Below the pieces are notes generated by a model that ran no database searches, was not told the DNA's origin, and worked only from the letters and a program-made list of their open reading frames with translations. Position numbers and translations under genes: made by a program. From contig JADJUE010000003.1 in the NCBI GenBank assembly GCA_016710785.1, forward strand, positions 1 to 64,000: a stretch of 64,000 bases of DNA, in the 5' to 3' direction. Below are positions 44,296-52,164 of the stretch, piece after piece. Every line of letters begins with the position of its first letter. The first letter of the stretch is position 1. This stretch comes from Candidatus Epilinea brevis (GTDB taxonomy: Bacteria; Chloroflexota; Anaerolineae; Epilineales; Epilineaceae).

Positions 44296-44503
44296 AGGTG
44301 GCCCCGGATGACATGGGTCGGATCATCGGGCGTGAAGGCCGGTGGCCAACGCGGTCCGCACCCTGCTGGCCATCGTCCCCGGCGAGGCCCGCTGGCGGCT
44401 GGAAGTGGCCAACGAGGAAGAGGTGACGAACACCGAGGGCGGTGAGGCGACGGATGACACCGCCGGCGAGGCTGACGCCACCGAGCAGGCTCCGGCCGAC
44501 TGA
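44183..44503 (+). pseudogene. khpA: KH-domain RNA-binding protein (KhpA/YlqC type), two homopolymer frameshifts
   Basis: Start ATG 44183 (MAADVPGLVT). An extra C in the CCC run near 44211 moves the frame to IAQTLADQPDEVEISEYSRG and VAPDDMGRIIGREGR, which holds the KH-domain GxxG-type loop. A missing G near 44342 moves it again to VANAVRTLLAIVPGEARWRL, ending with a Glu/Ala-rich tail at TGA 44503. Both breaks are in short homopolymers and together restore one 106-residue protein, so sequencing error is more likely than decay. KhpA lies between rpsP and rimM in many bacteria and binds small RNAs with KhpB. Confidence 0.8.
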
Positions 44504-44556
44504 AGCGCCGCGGGTCTCCTCCGGCCCGCCCGACACCCTCAACCACGCTCAAAGCA

Positions 44557-44588
44557 CCGCGGGGGCGCACGACCGTGCGCCCCCGCGG
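44557..44588 (+). other. 14-bp perfect hairpin just before rimM
   Basis: CCGCGGGGGCGCAC (44557-44570) pairs with GTGCGCCCCCGCGG (44575-44588) around GACC. It ends 16 bases before the rimM ATG and has no U-tract, so it may be a processing site, translational block or operator. Confidence 0.65.
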
Positions 44589-44604
44589 GCATCGCAGGCA
44601 AACC

Positions 44605-45132
44605 ATGGAAGAGATTCTCGAGCACCTCATCATCGGCCGCATCGGCAAGCCGCACGGCGTGCTGGGCGAGGTGTCGGTGGAGCTGATGACCGACTTTCCC
44701 GAGCGCTTCCAGGCCGGGGCGCGGGTCTTCATCGGTCCGGAGCAGGGCCCCGCACCGGCGCCGGTGACCATCGCCAGCGCCCGCCCGCATCAGGGCCGCA
44801 TGCTGGTGCGCCTCGAGAACACGGCCGACCGCACGGCCGCCGAGCAGCTGCGGGGGCTGAGCATCTTCATCCCCATCGACGAGGCCGCCCCGCTGGACGA
44901 GGACAGCTACTACCCGCACGAGCTCATCGGCCTGGCGGCGCGCCTGGAGGATGGCCAGGAGCTGGGGGTGGTCGACGAGCTGATACGGGCGGGGGGCAAC
45001 GACGTCCTGGTCATCCGCTCCGCGGAGCGCAAGGGGGATGTGCTGGTGCCTCTGGCCGGCCCCTTCATCCATGCGATCGACCTGGACGAGGGGGTGGTGA
45101 CGGTGGTGGCGGTGGAGGGGCTGCTGGGCTGA
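44605..45132 (+). CDS. rimM: ribosome maturation factor RimM (175 aa)
   Basis: ATG 44605 (MEEILEHLIIGRIGKPHGVL) is chosen because the HGVLGEVSVEL motif of the N-terminal beta-barrel follows directly. The C-terminal PRC-barrel domain starts at YYPHELIGLAARLEDGQELG and includes NDVLVIRSAERKGDVLVPLA and the end FIHAIDLDEGVVTVVAVEGL. RimM helps mature the 30S head and binds S19. It is the fourth gene of the ffh-rpsP-khpA-rimM block, whose order is common in bacteria, often followed by trmD, which is absent here. Confidence 0.93.
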   Translation: MEEILEHLIIGRIGKPHGVLGEVSVELMTDFPERFQAGARVFIGPEQGPAPAPVTIASARPHQGRMLVRLENTADRTAAEQLRGLSIFIPIDEAAPLDEDSYYPHELIGLAARLEDGQELGVVDELIRAGGNDVLVIRSAERKGDVLVPLAGPFIHAIDLDEGVVTVVAVEGLLG

Positions 45133-45225
45133 GGCTCCACCGCGGCCTTGCATGGCACGAACGAATGTGCTAGACATCCTGCCGATGCTCGCGACCTTCC
45201 CCGCAACGCCCCCAGGAGCCCGGCC

Positions 45226-47043
45226 ATGAGCGACGCCCCCTTGGTCGGCTACGTCGTGGGCGAGGTGCGTACCGACGCCTTCAGCTTCGTCACCAACCCG
45301 GAGCTGGCCCCACCGCGGCTGGAGTACGTCTGCGTGCGCGGCGTCCAGGAACCGGGCGGCGACGGTCCACGGCAGGTGGACCTGCTGGCCCAGGTCAGCA
45401 GCCTGGGCGTGTCCAGCCGGCTGCTGGAAGCCGGTCGCAGCTACGGCGAGGTGGAGGCCATCCTGCGGCGGCTGGGCAGCTCGCCACCGGTGATGATGGC
45501 CCAGGCCAAGGTGCTGGGCTACCTGGACGAACAGGGATCGGTGCGCCTGCCGCGCGGGGCGGCCATGCCCGGGGCCATGGTGGAACGCGCTCCGGACGAG
45601 CTCCTGGCGCGCTTCTTCGGGCGCGGGATCACGAACGGGCTGCAGCTGGGCCGGCTGATCAACCGCCCCCAGGTGGAGGTGGTGCTGGACCCCAACGGCC
45701 TGCGGCGGCATCTGGCGGTCATCGCCCAGACGGGGGCCGGCAAGAGCTACACGGTCGGCGTGCTGCTGGAGGAACTCCTGGCCCTGGGCGGCACGGTGTT
45801 GGTCTTTGACCCCAACAGCGACTACGTGCTGATGGGCCGGCAGCCGGACGGCCGGCCCACCCCCTTCGCCAACCGGGTGCAGGTGTACCGCACCCCCGGC
45901 GAGCAGCTGCGCCGCATCCCGGACGAGCGCATCGGGCGGGTGGAGGAGCTGACGGTGCGCTTCAGCGGCCTGGACGCCGACGAGGTCTGTGACGTGGCCG
46001 GCATCGGCAGCAAGGCCACGAACATCCGTTACGCGGTGCAGAAGGCCATCGACCGCCTGGGCAAGGTGGACTACTCGGTGGAGGCCCTGCTGGACGAGCT
46101 GCGCCTGGTGGCCGGCGACGGGGCCAACGACGAGGGATCGGGCGCGGCCTTCGATCCCATCGCCTGGGCCGACCGGAGCGCAGGGTCCGCCGATGCCGAC
46201 CTGCCGGCCGGCGACGACCCCAACGACTGGTTCGACCGCGACGGGCGTCCGGCCGAAGCGGAGGCGCCCCGGGCCCGAGCCCGGTCGGGCGGACAGGCGG
46301 ACGGCGGCCAGGGCGGCCGCGCCCCCAGCGACGACCAGGTGGCCGGCTCGCGCAAGGCCCTCAAGTACATGGAGTACATGGCCCGCCTGCGCATCTGGGG
46401 CTTCAAGGACCTGCCCATGGAGCGGCTGCTGCGCCCCATGACCCTGACCACCGTGGACCTGGCCGGCGTGGACCGCCGCATCGCCGACTTCGTGGTCACC
46501 AAGATCGTCAGCGACCTCTGGAAGCAGGCCACCCGCGACGGCTTGGACCGCCCGGTCTTCCTGGTACTGGAGGAGGCCCATAACTTCGTCCCCGCCGGCC
46601 CGGATGACGGCCGGGCGGGCTTCTGGCTGCGCCGCATCGCCGCTGAGGGCCGCAAGTTCGGCATCTTCCTGGTGCTGGTGACCCAGAGGCCCAACCGCGT
46701 CCACCAGGACACCCTCAGCCAATGCGGCAGCCAGATCATCATGCGCCTGACCAACCCCGAGGACCAGAGCGCCATCCGCCGCGCCTCGGAGAGCATGTCG
46801 GAAGGTCTGCTCGCCGACCTGCCGGGCCTCAACCAGGGCGAGGCGGTGGTGCTGGGCCCCTTGGTGCGGGTGCCGGTCATGGTCCGGGTGCGCGCGCGCC
46901 GCTCCGACGAGGGCGGCGCGGACATCGACCTGGCCAAGGCGCTGGAGGACGCCCGCTCCGAGGCCGGGGTGGACCAGTACCGCAGCGCGGGCGCCGCCGC
47001 CCGCGCCGCTCGCCCGCCCGAGCCGTGGCGCGAGGAGATCTGA
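45226..47043 (+). CDS. HerA-type ATPase / DNA translocase (605 aa)
   Basis: ATG 45226 with AGGAG 8 bases upstream. The N-terminal HAS-barrel (VGYVVGEVRTDAFSFVTNPE) is followed by a FtsK/HerA-like RecA domain: Walker A AQTGAGKSYT (residues about 168-177), VLVFDPNSDY, a Gly/Asp-rich insertion (residues about 305-375), Walker B VFLVLEEAH near 445 and TQRP near 485, then ISQ-like QCGSQIIMRLTN and the C-terminal brace. HerA forms hexamers that drive DNA through a partner nuclease. Its stop overlaps the next gene's start in TGATG, so the DEDD exonuclease is the likely partner. Confidence 0.88.
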   Translation: MSDAPLVGYVVGEVRTDAFSFVTNPELAPPRLEYVCVRGVQEPGGDGPRQVDLLAQVSSLGVSSRLLEAGRSYGEVEAILRRLGSSPPVMMAQAKVLGYLDEQGSVRLPRGAAMPGAMVERAPDELLARFFGRGITNGLQLGRLINRPQVEVVLDPNGLRRHLAVIAQTGAGKSYTVGVLLEELLALGGTVLVFDPNSDYVLMGRQPDGRPTPFANRVQVYRTPGEQLRRIPDERIGRVEELTVRFSGLDADEVCDVAGIGSKATNIRYAVQKAIDRLGKVDYSVEALLDELRLVAGDGANDEGSGAAFDPIAWADRSAGSADADLPAGDDPNDWFDRDGRPAEAEAPRARARSGGQADGGQGGRAPSDDQVAGSRKALKYMEYMARLRIWGFKDLPMERLLRPMTLTTVDLAGVDRRIADFVVTKIVSDLWKQATRDGLDRPVFLVLEEAHNFVPAGPDDGRAGFWLRRIAAEGRKFGIFLVLVTQRPNRVHQDTLSQCGSQIIMRLTNPEDQSAIRRASESMSEGLLADLPGLNQGEAVVLGPLVRVPVMVRVRARRSDEGGADIDLAKALEDARSEAGVDQYRSAGAAARAARPPEPWREEI

Positions 47044-48383
47044 TGGGCCAGGCGCCGGACGGGGATCTGCTGGCCAGGCTGGCGCGGCTGGGCGTGCAGC
47101 TGGGCACGGGCGGGATCGCGCGGCCGGAGCGGAGCGGGGACGATGGGACGGATGCGACGCAAAGGACCTCCAGGTCCTTTCTGTCCCATGAACCCCAAGC
47201 CCCCCACCTAGCAGTCCTCCCCCTGGAGGAAGCCCTGCCCGGGGCTGACTGGCCGCACCTCAGCAGCCGCTGCTGGGTGACCGGCGCCCGACGGCCCCTG
47301 GATGACCGCCATGCCGACGAGTTGCTGGAGGCGGGACTGACGGCCAGCACCAGCAGCCTGGCCGCTCTGGCGGGCGACCCGGCGCTGGCGGGGATGGATC
47401 TGGAGCGCACGGCCTTCCTGGACACCGAGACGACGGGGTTGGCCGGCGGGGCGGGCACCTATGCCTTTCTGATCGGCATCGGGCGCCTGGAGGGCGGCTG
47501 CTTCCATGTGCGGCAGTTCTTCATGCGCCACCCCGGCGAGGAGCAGGCCCAGCTGGCGGCCGTCGCCGAATGGCTGGAGGGCTGCAGCGCGCTGGTGACC
47601 TTCAACGGGCGCAGCTTCGACATGCCGCTGTTGGCCAGCCGCTGCACGGTGCACCGCCGACGGCCCTTCCTGGACGGCGCCCCGCACCTGGACCTGCTGC
47701 CGGCGGCGCGCCGGGTGTGGCGCCGGCGCCTGGACAGCTGCAGCCTGACCAGCCTGGAGCGGGAGATCTTCAGCACCCACCGTCAGGACGACGTGCCGGG
47801 TTGGTTGATCCCTTACCGCTACTTCCGCTACCAGCAGGACGGCGACGCCCGCCCCTTGGTGGGCATCTTCCACCACAACCTGCTGGACATCCTGACGATG
47901 GTCAGCCTGACGGCCCGCCTGGCCCGCGCCTGGCAGGCGCCCGAGGACACCCTGGACCACGGCCTGGACTGGCTGAGCCTGGCGCGGCGCTACGAACTGT
48001 CGGGCGACCCGGCCCGCGCCATCGCCGCCTGCGAAGGTGCCTTGACCCGCGGGCTGACGCTTATCGAGGCCGACGAGGCCCGGCAGCAACTCGCCCTGAT
48101 CGCCCGCCGCGCCGGTGACTGGCAGCGGGCGACGGGCATCTGGCGCGAGCTGGCGGCCGAGCCCCAGCCGCGGCGGCTCTACCCCTTCGAGGAGCTGGCC
48201 AAGTACTGGGAGCACCGCGCCTCCCCACCGGACCTTTCGCGCGCCCTGGCCATCAGCGAGGAAGCGCGCGCGCATGTGGCCGCCGGCGCCCTGCGCCCGC
48301 GGCGCGGCGTCCGCCTGGGGCTGGCCGAACTGGACCACCGCATCGCCCGGCTGCGGCGGCGGTTGGGGGCGAGCGGGACATAG
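47043..48383 (+). CDS. YprB-type RNase H-fold DEDD exonuclease with helical tail (446 aa)
   Basis: ATG 47043 overlaps the HerA stop as TGATG. The exonuclease domain has AFLDTETTGLAGGAGTYAFL (Asp127, Glu129), ALVTFNGRSFDMPLLASRC (Asp near 193), the SCSLTSLEREIF helix and GIFHHNLLDILTM (last acidic residue), the full DEDD set of YprB-like nucleases. From residue about 300, TPR-like helices follow (LSLARRYELSGDPARAIAAC, LALIARRAGDWQRATGIWRE). Coupling to HerA suggests DNA end processing. The substrate is unproven. Confidence 0.82.
   Translation: MGQAPDGDLLARLARLGVQLGTGGIARPERSGDDGTDATQRTSRSFLSHEPQAPHLAVLPLEEALPGADWPHLSSRCWVTGARRPLDDRHADELLEAGLTASTSSLAALAGDPALAGMDLERTAFLDTETTGLAGGAGTYAFLIGIGRLEGGCFHVRQFFMRHPGEEQAQLAAVAEWLEGCSALVTFNGRSFDMPLLASRCTVHRRRPFLDGAPHLDLLPAARRVWRRRLDSCSLTSLEREIFSTHRQDDVPGWLIPYRYFRYQQDGDARPLVGIFHHNLLDILTMVSLTARLARAWQAPEDTLDHGLDWLSLARRYELSGDPARAIAACEGALTRGLTLIEADEARQQLALIARRAGDWQRATGIWRELAAEPQPRRLYPFEELAKYWEHRASPPDLSRALAISEEARAHVAAGALRPRRGVRLGLAELDHRIARLRRRLGASGT
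47143..47189 (+). other. nested hairpin inside the 5' part of the exonuclease gene
   Basis: AAAGGACC/GGTCCTTT (47161-47168, 47173-47180) sits inside the outer pair ATGGGAC/GTCCCAT (47143-47149, 47183-47189). Codes for a variable linker. No U-tract. Confidence 0.5.
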
Positions 48384-48441
48384 GCTCCGCTAGAATTCGG
48401 CCCACTGTAGCATCGCACCGCCACCGCAGGGACCTCGCCCC

Positions 48442-49512
48442 ATGACCCAACCCACGCCCCGCCAGTCCCTGTACGACGCCCTCCTCGTGGTCTCCTTCGG
48501 CGGCCCGGAAGGCCCCGACGAGGTCATGCCCTTCCTGGAGAACGTCCTGCGCGGCCGGCCGGTGCCGCGCGAGCGGATGCTGGAGGTGGCGGAGCATTAC
48601 CAGCATTTCGGCGGGGTCAGCCCGATCAACGACCAGAACAGGGCCCTCATCGGCGCCCTGGAGGAGGAGCTGGCCGGCGCCGGCATCCACCTTCCGGTGT
48701 ACTGGGGCAACCGCAACTGGGCGCCCTTCCTCGAGGACACGCTGCGGCAGATGCGCGCCGACGGTGTGCGCCGTGCCCTGGCCTTCATGACCTCGGCCTA
48801 CAGCTCCTACTCGGGTTGCCGGCAGTACCGCGAAGACATCGAACGGGCCCGGGCAGCCATCGGCGAAGGGGCGCCGGAGGTGGACAAGCTGCGGGTCTTC
48901 TACAACCATCCGGGCTTCGTAGGCCCTAACGCCCGGCTGCTGGGCGAGGCCCTGGCGTGCATCCCCGCCGAGCGGCGGGACGCGACGGCCATCGCCTTCA
49001 CCGCCCACAGCCTGCCGGCGGCGATGGCCGCGGGCTCGGCCTACCAGATGCAGTTGGCGGATACCTGCCAACTGGTGGCGGACCTCGCGGGCATCCCGGC
49101 CGAGCGCTGGCGACTGGTCTACCAGAGCCGCAGCGGCGGCCCGGGCCAGCCCTGGCTGGAGCCGGACATCCTTGATCACCTGCGTGCGCTGGCCGCGGCG
49201 GGTATGCGGGATGTGGTGGTGGCCCCGGTGGGCTTCATCTCCGACCACATGGAGGTGCTCTACGACCTGGACACGGAGGCGCTGGAACTGGCCTCGGAGT
49301 TGGGACTGAACCTGGTCCGCGCCGGCACGGTGGGCACGGACCCGGTCTTCATCACCATGATCCGCGAGTTGATCGAGGAGCGGCTGTGGGGCGAGGCGGA
49401 TCCGCCTCGCCGGGCCTTGGGTGAACGCGGGCCGAGCCACGATGTGTGCCCCGTTGACTGCTGCCGCTACGAGCTGCGGCGGCCCGGGAATGCGGCGGCG
49501 AGGGTAGCTTGA
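48442..49512 (+). CDS. hemH: ferrochelatase, actinobacterial CpfC-like type (356 aa)
   Basis: Inserts iron into a porphyrin at the end of heme synthesis. ATG 48442. The N-terminus DALLVVSFGGPEGPDEVMPF and HYQHFGGVSPINDQNRAL are characteristic, and FTAHSLP carries the metal-facing His, with GFISDHMEVLYDLDTEA as the second metal motif. The C-terminus DVCPVDCC keeps cysteines that, with one upstream, could bind a [2Fe-2S] cluster, as in actinobacterial enzymes acting on coproporphyrin III. The gene follows the HerA/exonuclease pair by 58 bases and has only a weak Shine-Dalgarno. Confidence 0.93.
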   Translation: MTQPTPRQSLYDALLVVSFGGPEGPDEVMPFLENVLRGRPVPRERMLEVAEHYQHFGGVSPINDQNRALIGALEEELAGAGIHLPVYWGNRNWAPFLEDTLRQMRADGVRRALAFMTSAYSSYSGCRQYREDIERARAAIGEGAPEVDKLRVFYNHPGFVGPNARLLGEALACIPAERRDATAIAFTAHSLPAAMAAGSAYQMQLADTCQLVADLAGIPAERWRLVYQSRSGGPGQPWLEPDILDHLRALAAAGMRDVVVAPVGFISDHMEVLYDLDTEALELASELGLNLVRAGTVGTDPVFITMIRELIEERLWGEADPPRRALGERGPSHDVCPVDCCRYELRRPGNAAARVA

Positions 49513-49729
49513 TTGGGGAGATCCGTTGTATGGGGGTCTAGACGGGTGTAACTCTCGCGGGTCCCTAGTGACGGAGCAGCTCGATCCTGCTCTTACATTT
49601 CCCTAGACCTGCCAAGCGACTGCGACACCACCGAGGCCACGGTTGATGCCGCCCACAACATTGGCGCGTCGCGACGAACTGACCTCGACGCGTGGTGCAG
49701 CGAGCTGAGGCGCCGAAAGGAACAAGACA

Positions 49730-50767
49730 GTGCACTCCAGGCTATCGCACGCGTCATTGCCTATTGTCATGATGGTCGCCATCGTTGCCAATACAGAAAG
49801 CACTGCCGCTATCGGCGCCCGCGGCGACGAGCAGGTTCGGCGGACAGTCGAAAGTGTCGTTGCCTACGGACCAATCATGGCTACGACAATCGGCCGCCAT
49901 CTGCCAGGCTTGACCTTGACCGGACAGCCGTCCAGCGCCGCGACGCTGGCAGCGCGGCTCAATGGCACACCAACGGCGGTTACCCGGCCAACCCCACCCG
50001 TTCCGATCCCCACACTACTCATCGATCTCAACTTCTGCCCAGGGTTGGGTAATCGCATTCCCACATCCGCATTTGCCGATGCCACTGCAGGTTTCGAGAA
50101 GATCGCCGGCTACGGACTGGCCTGCAATCCGAACCTCCCGCCCGGCCCGGACAACCCCTTCGCCTTGTGCTCGGCCTGCGGAATCCGAACCTCCCCTACC
50201 ACCCTTTGTTCAACAGCCTCGCATGGCAATGCGGCTGTCGTTGACCTGCCGACACGGGCGTACCTGGCTGCACAGAGCCTTACTCTGACGGATACCGCCG
50301 CGCGCCTCGCCGCGTCCAGCCGTTGGGAGTACGATGACCTGCCCTATTGGGGCGGCGAGGTCGATTGCTCCATCAATTCGTGGACGCTCGCGAATGGCCC
50401 CTGGCTCGGCGCCGATGTCGAGGGGCTCGCCGCGTGGTTCGTCGAACACCGGATGGCCGACGGCGGCTGGAACTGCGAATGGGTCGAGGGATCGACCCGC
50501 TCGTCGTTCCACTCGACTCTGAACGCGCTGCGGGGCCTGCTGGCCCATGAGGCCGCCACCGGCGGCAGCGACGAGACGCGTGTGGTTCGAGGTGGACGTG
50601 CCCGCGGGGCCGCCGTCGAAGTGGCTCACCTGGTACGGCACGCGGGTCCTGTCGTGGTGGGATGCGGCGCAGGCCGGGGGCTAGGCCGAGCGGGACGGTC
50701 GCTGCGAGCGAAGGGACCTGTGCCAACCGTGACCGTCAGCCAGGCCCGGGCCAGCCTGTTGCCTTGA
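49730..50767 (+). CDS. composite ORF: unknown secreted-like start joined to a terpene-cyclase-like fragment
   Basis: From ATG 49730 the frame begins with a possible signal peptide (MHSRLSHASLPIVMMVAIVA) and continues to residue about 183 without recognisable domains. Codon bias is weaker than in neighbours. From 50285 it reads in the frame of the cyclase-like fragment (LTDTAARLAASSRWEYDDLP), and after the internal deletion at 50580 it runs out of frame to 50767. I regard the whole as a decayed region and not a functional gene. The first part could be a degraded secreted gene with a Cys-rich end (residues about 130-165). Confidence 0.3.
   Translation: MHSRLSHASLPIVMMVAIVANTESTAAIGARGDEQVRRTVESVVAYGPIMATTIGRHLPGLTLTGQPSSAATLAARLNGTPTAVTRPTPPVPIPTLLIDLNFCPGLGNRIPTSAFADATAGFEKIAGYGLACNPNLPPGPDNPFALCSACGIRTSPTTLCSTASHGNAAVVDLPTRAYLAAQSLTLTDTAARLAASSRWEYDDLPYWGGEVDCSINSWTLANGPWLGADVEGLAAWFVEHRMADGGWNCEWVEGSTRSSFHSTLNALRGLLAHEAATGGSDETRVVRGGRARGAAVEVAHLVRHAGPVVVGCGAGRGLGRAGRSLRAKGPVPTVTVSQARASLLP
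50285..50684 (+). pseudogene. truncated and internally deleted copy of the 56.4-kb terpene-cyclase-like gene
   Basis: The segment 50285-50580 matches 56758-57053 closely, and 50581-50684 matches the end of that gene from 57326. The 272 bases between (57054-57325) are missing, which also shifts the frame. The protein pieces DLPYWGGEVDCSINSWTLAN, GADVEGLAAWFVEHRMADGG and WFEVDVPAGPPSKWLTWYGT are readable. The N-terminal third is absent. Confidence 0.85.
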
Positions 50768-50787
50768 AAAGCAGTCGGCGCTGCTCC

Positions 50788-50849
50788 TTGCTTCCCGATC
50801 AGCCGAGCGTATAATCCCGATCAGCCGCTCCCCTGATCCCGATTGGCCG
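50788..50849 (+). promoter_or_regulatory. promoter of the DUF4143 ATPase covered by three 13-bp repeats at 22-bp spacing
   Basis: TCCCGATCAGCCG at 50793-50805 and 50815-50827, and TCCCGATTGGCCG at 50837-50849, are spaced exactly 22 bases apart. A perfect -10 box TATAAT lies at 50810-50815, with TTGCTT at 50788-50793 as -35 (16-base spacer). The repeats therefore span the -35/-10 spacer, the start site and the first transcribed bases, up to 8 bases before GTG 50857. Two-turn helical spacing suggests cooperative binding of a repressor on one face of the DNA. Confidence 0.7.
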
Positions 50850-50856
50850 CTCTCAC

Positions 50857-52122
50857 GTGTCCCGGACATCGACCCACCCAGCGCCTCTCTACCACCGCCA
50901 CCTGCAGCCCCGTATCGCCGAGGCCCTGGCCGATACACCCGTGGTGCTGCTGAGTGGGCCGCGGCAGGCTGGCAAGACCACCCTCGTGCGGCAATTCGTG
51001 GGGCAGGCGCGGCGCTACCTGACCCTGGACGATGCTGCTACCCTGCTTTCCGCCAGGCAGGATCCCACCGGGCTCGTGCGCAGCCTGGACACCGTGGTGA
51101 TCGACGAAGTGCAGCGGGCGCCGGAGTTGCTCTTGGCCATCAAGCAGGCGGTGGACGAGGATCGCCGGCCTGGGCGCTTTCTGCTCACCAGGTCCGCCAA
51201 CCTCATGACCCTGCCCAAGGTGGCCGATTCCCTCGCCGGCCGTATGGAGACCCTGGCCCTCCTGCCCCTGGCCGCTTGCGAGATCCACGGCGGAAACTGC
51301 CGCTGGCTGGAGGCCCTCTTCGCCGGCGAGCCCCCGCGCGTCCAGCCGCTGGCCGGGCGTGCCCATTTGGGTCCGGCGCTTGTGCGCCAGGTGCTGTGCG
51401 GCGGTTACCCCGAGGCCTTGTCGCGTGACAGCGCGCGCCGCCGCGCTGCCTGGGCCCGGCAGTACGTGGACGCCCTCATCCAACGCGACGTGCGCGAGAT
51501 GGCCAGCGTGGAGAAACTCGATACGCTGCCGCGCCTGCTCAGGGCCCTGGCACAGATGGCCGGGCAGATCTGCAACCTGGCGCAGCTCGCCGGGCAGGTG
51601 GGCCTGGACGCCAAGACCGCCGGCAAGTACGTCGCGCTGTTCGAGCAGCTCTTCCTGCTGCGTCGCGTGGCACCCTGGTCGACCAACCGCCTGGCCCGCA
51701 TCGTCAAGAGCCCCAAAGTCCAGTTCCTGGATGCCGGACTGCTCGCCAGTCTCATCGGCTTGACGGAGGAGAAGGTGGCCCAGGACCGCGGCCCTTTTGG
51801 CCCCGTGCTGGAAAGCTACGTCTACGGCGAGATCCTCAAGCAGGCCAGTTGGAGCGAGGGCGACTACAGCGTGTTCATGTACCGCGACAAGGACCAGGTG
51901 GAGGTGGACTTCGTCATTGAGGACCGGACCGGCGGCGTGCTGGGTGTGGAAGTGAAGGCCGCCGCCACCGTCCGCCTGGCCGACTTCAGTGGCCTGAAGA
52001 AGCTGGCAAGCCTTGCCGGCCAGGACTTCCGCGGCGGAGTCGTCCTGTATGACGGCACCGAGACCCTGCCCATCGGCCCCAAGCTTTGGGCCCTTCCGCT
52101 GTCTTCCTTGTGGCTCAGCTGA
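50857..52122 (+). CDS. AAA-family ATPase with DUF4143 domain (421 aa)
   Basis: GTG 50857. The AAA_14 domain carries Walker A SGPRQAGKTTLVRQF (residues about 33-47), YLTLDD, Walker B TVVIDEVQRAPELLLAIKQA, and sensor 1 RFLLTRSANLMTLPKVADSL. The DUF4143 domain (from about residue 195) has ARQYVDALIQRDVREMASVE, a helical HTH-like part and a restriction-nuclease-like fold with EVDFVIEDRTG and GVEVKAAATV (D-ExK-like core). These orphan ATPases are scattered by transfer, are often in accessory regions, and their role is unknown. The repeat-covered promoter just upstream suggests tight control. Confidence 0.9.
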   Translation: MSRTSTHPAPLYHRHLQPRIAEALADTPVVLLSGPRQAGKTTLVRQFVGQARRYLTLDDAATLLSARQDPTGLVRSLDTVVIDEVQRAPELLLAIKQAVDEDRRPGRFLLTRSANLMTLPKVADSLAGRMETLALLPLAACEIHGGNCRWLEALFAGEPPRVQPLAGRAHLGPALVRQVLCGGYPEALSRDSARRRAAWARQYVDALIQRDVREMASVEKLDTLPRLLRALAQMAGQICNLAQLAGQVGLDAKTAGKYVALFEQLFLLRRVAPWSTNRLARIVKSPKVQFLDAGLLASLIGLTEEKVAQDRGPFGPVLESYVYGEILKQASWSEGDYSVFMYRDKDQVEVDFVIEDRTGGVLGVEVKAAATVRLADFSGLKKLASLAGQDFRGGVVLYDGTETLPIGPKLWALPLSSLWLS

Positions 52123-52164
52123 GATCGACCATCGGCAGAGAGCGGGATCGGCCCGGTCAGACAG

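Noticed and set aside
44557..44588. Rho-independent terminator between khpA and rimM
   Set aside because: No U-tract follows the stem, and it is too close to the rimM start.
49730..50284. Functional secreted protein at the start of the 49.7-kb ORF
   Set aside because: Weak codon bias, no recognised domain and fusion to a broken gene; kept only as a low-confidence ORF.
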